Assembly (NCBI GenBank): GCA_002314325.1
Contig: DCFC01000031.1
Location: 53,031 to 77,730, forward strand
Length of the DNA: 24,700 nt
Direction: 5' to 3'
Source: Megamonas hypermegale
GTDB lineage: Bacteria > Bacillota > Negativicutes > Selenomonadales > Selenomonadaceae
Notes under the pieces: generated by a model
What the model saw: only the letters and a program-made list of their open reading frames with translations
Database searches by the model: none
What the model was told of the DNA's origin: nothing
Translations under genes and position numbers: made by a program
Shown: positions 7,401-14,447 of the stretch, piece after piece
Layout of the letters: every line of letters starts with the position of its first letter
Position numbering within the stretch: position 1 is the stretch's first letter

Positions 7401-10400
7401 TAATCCATCGCCTGAACTTTCGTTTCGATAAAGTTGATTTCATCTTGAGATAAATCGTACTTTTTATATAACTGTAAATCTATTTCCTGAACAGATTTTG
7501 TCCAATCTATATCAGAGTTGGAAGTAAAGTCCTGCATAGGAACCATAGCCCAAGTAGCTTTAGGATTGTGTTGAGTTATTTTTAATATCCCTAATAAGAC
7601 ACGTGTAAATTTAGTCTTGATGTATTTCAAAACAGCCGTAGCTTCTGTTTGTGATTTGAGTTTTCCGATGCTGATAAAAGTCTGGGTGTTCCCTATTAAG
7701 GGTTTCCCTATTAAGGGTTTCCCTATTAAGGGTGTGCTGAGAACTTCTCCCAATGAGCCGCTGCCATTTGCTTCAGGCACGAATATTTTCCAGTCATAAA
7801 GATTGGTTTTGTTTTCAATATAATCTCTACGGATATATTTAAAAGAACGTTTCTTTTGTGCCAAACCATAAATTTGAATATAATCGTGTCCGTCATTAGG
7901 TTTTGTATCTAAGAAAATATCATCTAAATTATCAAATACATTTGTTTTTAAGTCATACATATGTCCTTTACTTAATTTATTTTTAGCATTAGGAAAATCA
8001 ATGTGCATTTTTTCCGTAAAGCGATAACTTTCGGGAGCAAATATTATATCACTGAAAGTTTGAAAATCATATTTCATAACTTTATGCAAAATATCAGATA
8101 AGGATTGAAACGGAATAAAAATTCCAGCTGGAGCGTATTTATTTTTTATAGAAATAAATTTCTGAAGTTCATCACGTAAAGTTATAGCGATACCGCCTTT
8201 TATATCTGTTTGTGGAAAAATATTGGCACTATTCGGTTCATATTTAACGATTTTTAGATGTTCATCTTTTAGCATTTTTTCATTCCATGCTTTTGGTGTA
8301 CTGCCTGCGTTAAATAAAAATCTTGCCGGTGTTATCAATGTAACCAAATCGGCTAGTTTATAGGATAAATCCATAAAGGAATGGTAAATTGGCGGAGCAT
8401 ATTTATCATTATCGCCTTTTGTTTCATCTTGATATGGCGGATTTCCTATCACCACGTCAAATTTCATATTGTTAAAAACTCCTTTTATTGTCTTTACTGT
8501 TTTTTTGATGTCTGTCTGTGCTTTTTTGGTAATGTCCTCGATAAATTCAATATTGGTAGCAAAATCGCGATAACCGGCTAATGTTCTTTGGGTAATGGCT
8601 TTTGCCATCGGTGTCTTGGCAATGACGAAAATATTTTCGCGTAGAATGCGTTTCCAAATAAAAAGCTGGTCTTCAAAATTAAATTTTCCGGCTGTTTCGT
8701 TATTCATTTTATTAAATTCTCGGTAATATAGAGATGAAGTTATATATAACGGATATAAGCCGGTTTTTGAATTAATTTCTAATATGTGAACATTATTATC
8801 GAATAATTTTGTGGTATATTCTGAATTAATCCAATGCGTTGCATTAATTCCTTCATTGGTATCATATTGATAATTTTCATCATAAAAAGATAACCCGCCC
8901 AAAGTTTCAGCTAAATGCAGATTGACTACTCGCCATGGTGTTAGGACTGTTTCCTTATCAGGATTGCGAAATGTAGAGAAAATGAGAGCGATTTCTTCTA
9001 CTCGTTCCAGCGGGTCTAAATTATCAAGTTGTTTGACATGGCGGCGGATAATACGCCCTGCTTCCAGAAAGACTTCGGGGTCATAATATTTTATAAAATG
9101 CTTAAACAATTCTTTTGTTACGCCTTTTGGCATGAATTCTTTCCAGGAAATGTCATCTACAAGTGAAATAAATTTTTTAATATCGACATCTTCGGTAATT
9201 TTTATATCCATGCCGTATATCATCATAGGTATACGGATAGAAATTGAACGCAGAATAGATATCATGGTTTTGCGCTGCTTTTTCAGTTCCTTCATTTTGT
9301 CTAAAGCGGCTTGTTCTTCTTTTGTGCGTTCTTTTTTCTGTTTCTTTTCTGCTCGAATGGCAGTATCATATTCTTCATCGGATAATCCTTGATTGTTGAT
9401 TGTAATCTTGATAGGTTTTTTTTCCGCTTTAGTAGTACCGACGATAGCTTTTAAATTGTTAAAATCGTTCAGGTCGACATTATCTAAAGTCAATAGTTCG
9501 TCATTATATAAAGAATCATCGTCAAATCCGCTACGTACCGCTTTTTCAGCATAAACACGCTTAATTTTGGTAAGTAGCGTATCTACATTGAATTTTTTCA
9601 TGCCGTTGCCTTCCTGTCCGATGATTGGGAGAAAATTTAAAAGCTCTTGCATGTTTTCTTTTTGTTCGGTGGTAGTTCGTTTACCTACGCCGGTATTTAA
9701 TTGTGAAGATTCAGCCATGACTGTTAAGGCACGATCTGGAGCAAAATCGAAAATATAACAATTTGTTTTCATGCCCATTTTTTCATCAGAATAGGGGGTT
9801 TGTGCTCTGAATGCCGCTTGCAGATATTGCATGGCACTATTTGTATTGGATAGAAAAACAACTCCTGTCCACTGTTTTATATTAACACCTGTTGTCAATT
9901 TGCGTACTGTTAAAGTAATAGTACGTGTCGAGCTAGGGTCATTGCCAATAGCATTGCGAACTCGTTGCAGGTCGTTTTCGTTTGTATCGATATTATCATT
10001 ATCATCAACTATATTTATTACGGTATATTCAGTTCCGAATATTTTATGTTTATCCATTAATTCTTTTAGAGCTTTAGCAGATTTTCGACTGGGCATAATC
10101 CATAAAGTATGACGCAGTTGATTTCTAAATTCTTCTGTGGAAAATGGATAATTTGTTTTATCGTCCTGTGTAGTAATATTATCTAAAAATCTTGTAACTT
10201 CATTAGTATAAACAAATTTTCCTGTAGCGTCTGTTCGGAAAAACTCATTGAAATTGAAAGATTTATCATATATATCCTGAAAATTAGCATTTTTAAATTC
10301 ACGACTTATATTGAAAGTAAACATATTGACTCTCGGTAAGCCTTCATAGGGATTTTCTTCTAATGGATGTTCTTTAGCCCAATTATATTTAGCTTTTTGT

Positions 10401-11416
10401 TCCATGACATAATCCCAAGTATATACTTGTTCTTCATCATATTGATTGAGTAGATTAAATGGAGTTCCTGATAATTCCAGTAGTTTTGTCTTTTCTTTTA
10501 CAACACCGCTGATAACTTTTTGTGCTAAATCTGTTTGTGTTCCTTCATGAGCTTCGTCAATAATGACTAAATCCCAATTAATTTCAGCAATCAGTTCATT
10601 TTTAACGGAAACTTTGCCACCGAATACTTCTGAACCGCGTAAGTCTTGAATGCTGGCAAAATATATAAAAGGTTTATTCTGATTGTTTAAGTTTTCAAGA
10701 CTTTCTCCTTGTGTTCGAGAAGCACAAAAATAACCTTCTTTATTTAGTCCGATTTTGTAAAAATCATCAAACCAGCCATCACTCACAACCGGTCGGTGCG
10801 TCATCAACAAAACATGTTTATATTTACTTTCTTTAATTAATTGTAAGGCTGTCAGAGTTTTGCCAAAACGCATTTTGGCATTCCATAGCATACGGTTCTT
10901 TGTTTTAAATACTTTTTTAGTTTTTTGTACAGCATCTTTTTGTTCTTGACGCAGATGTATTTCAGGTTTGACTTGTTCTGGTTTTTCAATAAAATACTGA
11001 CCTTCTTTTACGGCTGTAATAGCTTTTTTGGCAGTATCCAAATCGGTTAAAAACCATTCTTTTCCAGATAGATGTTTAGGCTTTTTAATGCCAGAACGTT
11101 TCAGAATATCATGAACATCGTAATCTCTGAACCAGCGATTTGTCTTTTTGGAATAAGCCAGTTCTACCCATTCTAAAATAAACGGTACGCCGGAAGTAGT
11201 CATATAACTTTTTATACGTTTCTCAGCAATTTTTCGTAAGTCTTCACTATTAGGTCTGTTGTCTATTTCGAAATCATCAATAGTAGCGTCGCCGATTTTT
11301 TCTACTCCGTTGTAAATATTCCAATTACCACTTTCGTTATTTGCTGTTTGAATATAAATAATTTTTCTTTCCGCAGTCTGATATAATTTATGTTGATAAG
11401 TGATAGTGTTTTTCAT
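7400..11416 (-). CDS. multidomain restriction-modification protein: GIY-YIG-like nuclease, SF2 helicase, adenine methylase, target recognition
   Basis: About 1338 residues. Positions below count from ATG 11416; a GTG at 11425 is also in frame, but GGTGA upstream fits ATG 11416. Residues 17-140 resemble a T5orf172-type GIY-YIG nuclease: KIIYIQ, VEKIGDA, SGVPFILEWVE, VHDIL, GKEWF. The helicase has Walker A-like AKMRFGKT (near 180-187), IIDEAHEG (near 285-292), SGTPF (near 316) and QAAFRAQTP (near 533). A Lys/Glu-rich stretch (about 690-720) links to a gamma methylase: TPWRVVN as motif X (near 826), ILEINSKTGLYPLY as an odd motif I (near 878), and IGNPPY as motif IV (near 990). The C-terminal 250 residues should recognise the target. 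The architecture resembles single-chain Type ISP and Type IIG enzymes, which modify adenine and cut unmodified invader DNA, but with a different nuclease. The locus is AT-rich compared with its neighbours, suggesting transfer. Confidence 0.85.
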   Translation of the reverse strand: MKNTITYQHKLYQTAERKIIYIQTANNESGNWNIYNGVEKIGDATIDDFEIDNRPNSEDLRKIAEKRIKSYMTTSGVPFILEWVELAYSKKTNRWFRDYDVHDILKRSGIKKPKHLSGKEWFLTDLDTAKKAITAVKEGQYFIEKPEQVKPEIHLRQEQKDAVQKTKKVFKTKNRMLWNAKMRFGKTLTALQLIKESKYKHVLLMTHRPVVSDGWFDDFYKIGLNKEGYFCASRTQGESLENLNNQNKPFIYFASIQDLRGSEVFGGKVSVKNELIAEINWDLVIIDEAHEGTQTDLAQKVISGVVKEKTKLLELSGTPFNLLNQYDEEQVYTWDYVMEQKAKYNWAKEHPLEENPYEGLPRVNMFTFNISREFKNANFQDIYDKSFNFNEFFRTDATGKFVYTNEVTRFLDNITTQDDKTNYPFSTEEFRNQLRHTLWIMPSRKSAKALKELMDKHKIFGTEYTVINIVDDNDNIDTNENDLQRVRNAIGNDPSSTRTITLTVRKLTTGVNIKQWTGVVFLSNTNSAMQYLQAAFRAQTPYSDEKMGMKTNCYIFDFAPDRALTVMAESSQLNTGVGKRTTTEQKENMQELLNFLPIIGQEGNGMKKFNVDTLLTKIKRVYAEKAVRSGFDDDSLYNDELLTLDNVDLNDFNNLKAIVGTTKAEKKPIKITINNQGLSDEEYDTAIRAEKKQKKERTKEEQAALDKMKELKKQRKTMISILRSISIRIPMMIYGMDIKITEDVDIKKFISLVDDISWKEFMPKGVTKELFKHFIKYYDPEVFLEAGRIIRRHVKQLDNLDPLERVEEIALIFSTFRNPDKETVLTPWRVVNLHLAETLGGLSFYDENYQYDTNEGINATHWINSEYTTKLFDNNVHILEINSKTGLYPLYITSSLYYREFNKMNNETAGKFNFEDQLFIWKRILRENIFVIAKTPMAKAITQRTLAGYRDFATNIEFIEDITKKAQTDIKKTVKTIKGVFNNMKFDVVIGNPPYQDETKGDNDKYAPPIYHSFMDLSYKLADLVTLITPARFLFNAGSTPKAWNEKMLKDEHLKIVKYEPNSANIFPQTDIKGGIAITLRDELQKFISIKNKYAPAGIFIPFQSLSDILHKVMKYDFQTFSDIIFAPESYRFTEKMHIDFPNAKNKLSKGHMYDLKTNVFDNLDDIFLDTKPNDGHDYIQIYGLAQKKRSFKYIRRDYIENKTNLYDWKIFVPEANGSGSLGEVLSTPLIGKPLIGKPLIGNTQTFISIGKLKSQTEATAVLKYIKTKFTRVLLGILKITQHNPKATWAMVPMQDFTSNSDIDWTKSVQEIDLQLYKKYDLSQDEINFIETKVQAMD
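7691..7733. repeat. 15-bp tandem repeat inside the target-recognition region
   Basis: The unit CCCTATTAAGGGTTT occurs as two exact copies (7691-7705, 7706-7720) and a 13-base third copy (7721-7733). On the coding (minus) strand it encodes PLIGKPLIGKPLIG. Because the unit is five codons long, gain or loss of copies leaves the frame intact. Confidence 0.93.
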
Positions 11417-11519
11417 AAAATTCACCGTCGTTTATAAAAAATTTGTTAAGTATTATTTTACTATAGAATAAATTTTTCGCCAAATATAATTAGAGCAAAA
11501 TTGAATTTTAAAACTATGT

Positions 11520-11525
11520 TATAAT
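11520..11525 (+). promoter_or_regulatory. likely -10 box of the Uma2 gene
   Basis: A consensus TATAAT at 11520-11525 lies 30 bp before ATG 11556. The TTGAAT at 11501-11506 is too close (13-bp spacer) to be a standard -35. If transcription starts near 11532, the in-frame ATG at 11532 would have no leader, which favours ATG 11556. Confidence 0.45.
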
Positions 11526-11555
11526 TGATTTATGAAAACGAAAGGAGCTGATATT

Positions 11556-12149
11556 ATGGATAATTTGGCATATATAGATGACAGCTCATTGAAAGAAAAG
11601 ACGGAGATGATTGACGGCAGAATTTATATGATGTCGCCAAGACCGCGGGTTACTCATGCGCTCGCCTGTACCAATATTGTCAGAGAATTTGGCTTGCATT
11701 TGCGGGGTAAGATATGTACGGCTTTTTGTGATGGCGTGGATGTGTTTTTAGATGAAAAAAACCGCTTCGTGCCGGATGTCATGATTGTTTGCAATCCGGA
11801 TATTATTAAGGAAGACGGTATTCACGGCGCGCCGGATTTGGTCGTTGAAGTTTTATCCGTAACGACAGCTAAAAATGATAAGGGCAGAAAAAAAGATATC
11901 TATGCGAAAGCGGGCGTTAAAGAATACTGGCTTGTCGATACGTGGAACAAATCGGTTGAAGTATATTACAATAAAAATGGCTGGCTCGTTTTGGACAATA
12001 TATATTTTTATCTGACGGAAGAAGAAAGAAAAGAGAATGACCAGTTGCCGGATAATGACAAAGATAAGATAGAAGTATTCGATACGATTGAATTATCGGT
12101 TTGCGACAATTTTGCAGTGGAGCTTGAGTATATATTTGAAAAAATATAA
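11556..12149 (+). CDS. Uma2 family (DUF820) PD-(D/E)XK nuclease-like protein
   Basis: A 197-residue protein of the Uma2 family, whose members share the restriction-endonuclease fold; their role is mostly unknown. Family marks are an early GRIYMMSPRPRVTH, the core FVPDVMIV, PDLVVEVLSVTT with catalytic Asp and Glu, KDIYAKAGVKEYWLVD (Lys in the third catalytic position), and a closing strand set. The length is typical. ATG 11556 is chosen because AAGGAG at 11542-11547 precedes it; an ATG at 11532 is in frame but lacks a site. It is transcribed divergently from the restriction-modification locus and has a shared terminator downstream. A link with defence is possible from position only, as Uma2 genes are also common alone. 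Confidence 0.87.
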   Translation: MDNLAYIDDSSLKEKTEMIDGRIYMMSPRPRVTHALACTNIVREFGLHLRGKICTAFCDGVDVFLDEKNRFVPDVMIVCNPDIIKEDGIHGAPDLVVEVLSVTTAKNDKGRKKDIYAKAGVKEYWLVDTWNKSVEVYYNKNGWLVLDNIYFYLTEEERKENDQLPDNDKDKIEVFDTIELSVCDNFAVELEYIFEKI

Positions 12150-12150
12150 T

Positions 12151-12190
12151 AAAAAAAGAAGTCATGACATAACGTCTGACTTCTTTTTTT
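12151..12190. terminator. bidirectional terminator between Uma2 and yajQ
   Basis: AAAAAAAGAAGTCA (12151-12164) pairs with TGACTTCTTTTTTT (12177-12190) over 14 bp. A-run and T-run ends suit both converging genes; the yajQ stop codon is at 12192. Confidence 0.9.
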
Positions 12191-12191
12191 A

Positions 12192-12683
12192 TCATCGCAT
12201 ATTGATGAATTGCAGGTCAATGCCGAAATCACCGGCTCTGAGTGTCTGAATGACGGCTTGCAGGTCGTCTTTTTTCGCGCCGGAAACGCGCACCTGGTCG
12301 CCCTGCATTTGAGTATTTACTTTCAGTTTCGTCGCTTTGATGGCGGCGATTATCGCTTTGGCTTTTTCTTTGGAAATGCCCTGTACAATATTGATATTTT
12401 GGCGGACGGTGCCTTTAGCGGCAGCTTCCACTTTGCCTGGGTCGAGGCAGCGCAGCGGAATACCTCTTTTAGCCATGCGGGCGCGCAGAATGTCGAGGAT
12501 TGCGTTTAATTTGTAATCGTCTTCTGCTGCAATTTTAATAGATTTTTCATCAAGTTCAATGCTTGCCGTGCTGCCGCGGAAATCGTAGCGCTGGGAAATC
12601 TCTTTTTCCGTCTGGTTGACGGCGTTGCTCATTTCCTGCATATCCACCTGAGATACGATATCGAAAGAACTGTCTTTTGCCAT
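12192..12683 (-). CDS. yajQ: YajQ family nucleotide-binding protein
   Basis: A 163-residue cytosolic protein of the YajQ family, known to bind nucleotides and, in some bacteria, cyclic di-GMP. The sequence is recognisable throughout: the start MAKDSSFDIVSQVDMQEMSN, then QRYDFRGSTASIELD, the hinge GIPLRCLDPGKVEAAAKGTV, and the end VSGAKKDDLQAVIQTLRAGD then LQFINMR. The length matches the family. GGAG lies 10 nt before the start on the minus strand. It follows a zinc-ribbon membrane protein gene by 29 bp and may be its operon partner. Its role in this organism is unknown. Confidence 0.95.
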   Translation of the reverse strand: MAKDSSFDIVSQVDMQEMSNAVNQTEKEISQRYDFRGSTASIELDEKSIKIAAEDDYKLNAILDILRARMAKRGIPLRCLDPGKVEAAAKGTVRQNINIVQGISKEKAKAIIAAIKATKLKVNTQMQGDQVRVSGAKKDDLQAVIQTLRAGDFGIDLQFINMR

Positions 12684-12712
12684 GTATAATCAACTCCATT
12701 ATTAATTTATTT

Positions 12713-13105
12713 TTAACGTTTGAAAAAGCGGAAAATCAGCCAGGCTACGACGCCTGCACCGAGAACGGTCAAAATCACCGGCAGGGCGACAAAGAAGAAA
12801 AAGCCGAGCACCGCAATGCCGCCGACAGCGATAAGCGCTTTGGTGAGCCAGCTGCCGGAAGAACTGCCGCCGAGGCGGACGTAGCGCACTTTCATACCGC
12901 CGGAACGGTATCCCTGCTGATAGCGCGATTGGTTTTGTCTATATTGATAGGAATTTTCTTTGCGGAAGTTGTTTTCGTCCTCAATGGTTACACCGCTGTA
13001 ATTGCGGGCTTCACTGCTCGTCATCGTTTGTACGTCCTGTATATTTTGGCAATACGGACAGTTGCCGTTACTGTCTAATTCATGGTTACATCTAGCGCAG
13101 CGCAT
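12713..13105 (-). CDS. zinc-ribbon membrane protein of unknown function
   Basis: A 130-residue protein. A four-cysteine zinc ribbon opens it (MRCARCNHELDSNGNCPYCQ, Cys pairs CARC and CPYC). A Gln/Tyr/Arg/Asn-rich linker follows, then Gly-rich GGSSSGSW, and the C-terminus holds one or two closely spaced membrane segments (KALIAVGGIAVLGFFFFVAL, then PVILTVLGAGVVAWLIF) ending in FRFFKR. I do not recognise a named family. ATG 13105 is chosen because AAAGGAG precedes it. The reading frame stays open further upstream to 13165, but that part enters a dispersed repeat (13144-13219) and is rejected. It is probably expressed with yajQ downstream. Confidence 0.75.
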   Translation of the reverse strand: MRCARCNHELDSNGNCPYCQNIQDVQTMTSSEARNYSGVTIEDENNFRKENSYQYRQNQSRYQQGYRSGGMKVRYVRLGGSSSGSWLTKALIAVGGIAVLGFFFFVALPVILTVLGAGVVAWLIFRFFKR

Positions 13106-13143
13106 AAATTTCTCCTTTATATTAAAACCTAAAAAACAGCCTG

Positions 13144-13219
13144 TTGTGCTAATTGATTTTTCCAAGCAGTATAAACTATTATACTGCTGGCTTAAAGGCT
13201 CAATGTTTTACCAGCACAA
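13144..13219 (-). repeat. dispersed palindromic repeat, internally deleted copy
   Basis: This 76-bp unit is bounded by TTGTGCTA (13144-13151) and AGCACAA (13213-13219). Read on the minus strand it matches the 21221-21341 copy closely, including the GCAGTATA/TATACTGC inner arms (13166-13173, 13180-13187) and the CTTAAAGGCTCAATG flank. The central ~45 bp is missing, with a junction at short TATAA repeats. It lies upstream of the zinc-ribbon gene. Confidence 0.85.
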
Positions 13220-13486
13220 TGGATAAAAAACATCTTTAGTTTAGTATATTAGTCAAAAAGTCAATTGTCAAGCAAATACTGTACTGTTGGGAAAGAATTT
13301 TGAGAATACAGAATTTGCGAAGATGAATTGACAATTTTTACCGTTTTTTTACATAGAAGCGCATAAGTAAATCTTTGCCTGAATTTTTATTTTAGATTTT
13401 ACATAAGCGTCATTGTAACTTTACATTGCTTTTGTATACTTAGACACAGAAATTAAACAAGAACTTAAATCTGGGGAGGATTTAAA
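13220..13486. other. spacer upstream of pstS
   Basis: No gene is seen. Besides the Pho box region, the spacer holds an inverted pair AATTGTCAA (13263-13271) and TTGACAATT (13328-13336). The second half contains TTGACA at 13328, but no good -10 follows at 16-18 bp. The stretch separates the divergent zinc-ribbon and pst transcription units and so carries promoters for both. Confidence 0.5.
13398..13440 (+). promoter_or_regulatory. candidate Pho box and -10 of the pst operon
   Basis: Four 7-base units recur with an 11-base period: TTTACAT (13398), GTCATTG (13409), TTTACAT (13420), TTTGTAT (13431). Direct 7-mers with 4-bp gaps are the known layout of PhoB-type binding sites. TATACT at 13435-13440 could be the -10. 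The position, 47 bp before the pstS start, fits phosphate-starvation control. No phoB or phoR gene is in the window. Confidence 0.55.
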
Positions 13487-14371
13487 ATGAATTGGAAAAA
13501 ATTGGCGTCTCTCGGCGTCGTAGCAATGATGTCTTTAAGTATTCTCGGTTGCGGAAGCGACAGCGCAAGCAACACTTCTTCTGGCGACAGCTCTTCCATC
13601 AGCGGCAGTGTAACGGGCTCCGGTTCTTCGGCGCTTTTACCGCTGGCTAAAGATGCAGCTGATAAATTTAAAGAACTTCATCCGGAAGTTTCTATCACAT
13701 TGAACGGCGGCGGCTCTGGTACGGGCTTGAAACAGGTTGCTGACGGTTCCGTTGATATCGGTAACTCCGACGTGGCTGCCGATACGAAACTGGACAAAGC
13801 TGTAGCTGACGGTCTTGTTGACCACAAAGTCTGCGTTGTAACGATGGCTCCTGTCATCAACAAAGATATTGCAGCTCAGGTAAAATCTTTGACAAAACAG
13901 CAGTTGACTGATATCTTCACAGCTAAAGTAACAAACTGGAAAGAAGTCGGCGGTCCGGATGAACCAATCGTACTCGTAACTCGTCCGTCCACTTCCGGTA
14001 CACGCGCATTATTCAAAGAATTTGCTTTAAACGGTGCGGAAGAAGCTTCCAACAAATCTCTGGAAACGGATGACTCCGGTACACTTCTGCAGAGCATTAA
14101 AGACAACAGAGGCGCTATCGGTTACGTAGCATTGTCCTATCTCGTAAATAACAAAGATGTTGCTACTGTTGCTGTTGACGGTGTAGAACCTACTTTGGAA
14201 AATACTTACAACGGTACGTATCCAATCTGGGGTTACGAACATATGTATACTAAAGGTGAACCTACTGGTGCTGTAAAAGCTTATCTCGACTTCATCATGT
14301 CTGATGAATATGGCAAAGCTATCGAAGCTCAGGGTTATGCTGTAACGAGTAAAATGCAGGTTCAAAGATAA
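13487..14371 (+). CDS. pstS: phosphate ABC transporter substrate-binding lipoprotein
   Basis: A 294-residue phosphate-binding protein that delivers phosphate to PstCA. It has a lipoprotein signal with lipobox LSILGC, so Cys22 would be lipidated, and a Ser/Gly-rich linker. The PBP domain shows GSGSSALLPLAKDAADKF, GGGSGTGLKQVADGSVDIGNSD (phosphate-binding loop and switch), and TRPSTSGTRALFKEF. The C-terminus GYEHMYTKGEPTGAVKAYLDF is typical. The ATG at 13487 follows GGGGAGGA. It is the first gene of pstS-C-A-B-phoU and is separated from pstC by a terminator-like hairpin, which would let the binding protein be made in excess of the permease. Confidence 0.96.
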   Translation: MNWKKLASLGVVAMMSLSILGCGSDSASNTSSGDSSSISGSVTGSGSSALLPLAKDAADKFKELHPEVSITLNGGGSGTGLKQVADGSVDIGNSDVAADTKLDKAVADGLVDHKVCVVTMAPVINKDIAAQVKSLTKQQLTDIFTAKVTNWKEVGGPDEPIVLVTRPSTSGTRALFKEFALNGAEEASNKSLETDDSGTLLQSIKDNRGAIGYVALSYLVNNKDVATVAVDGVEPTLENTYNGTYPIWGYEHMYTKGEPTGAVKAYLDFIMSDEYGKAIEAQGYAVTSKMQVQR

Positions 14372-14384
14372 TCATTAAAAAATG

Positions 14385-14415
14385 AAAAAAGGCGGATTTT
14401 ACTTTCGCCTTTTTT
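14385..14415 (+). terminator. terminator/attenuator between pstS and pstC
   Basis: AAAAAAGGCG (14385-14394) pairs with CGCCTTTTTT (14406-14415) around an 11-nt loop and continues into more T. Lying inside an operon, it is likely a partial terminator. Confidence 0.8.
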
Positions 14416-14447
14416 TTATTCGTGAATTTTGACGAAAGGGTGTTTTA

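Noticed and set aside
7691..7733. Possible CRISPR-like repeat array
   Set aside because: The units are contiguous 15-mers with no spacers and lie in frame within a coding region.
12677..13078. Plus-strand open frame of 133 codons over the zinc-ribbon gene
   Set aside because: The opposite strand has a ribosome site, a zinc ribbon and membrane segments; this frame has none.
13106..13165. N-terminal extension of the zinc-ribbon protein
   Set aside because: The extra codons run into the dispersed repeat at 13144-13219 and lack a ribosome site, whereas ATG 13105 has AAAGGAG.
13328..13356. TTGACA at 13328 as the pst promoter
   Set aside because: No acceptable -10 follows at 16-18 bp; the TATACT at 13435 with the repeat array is a better fit.
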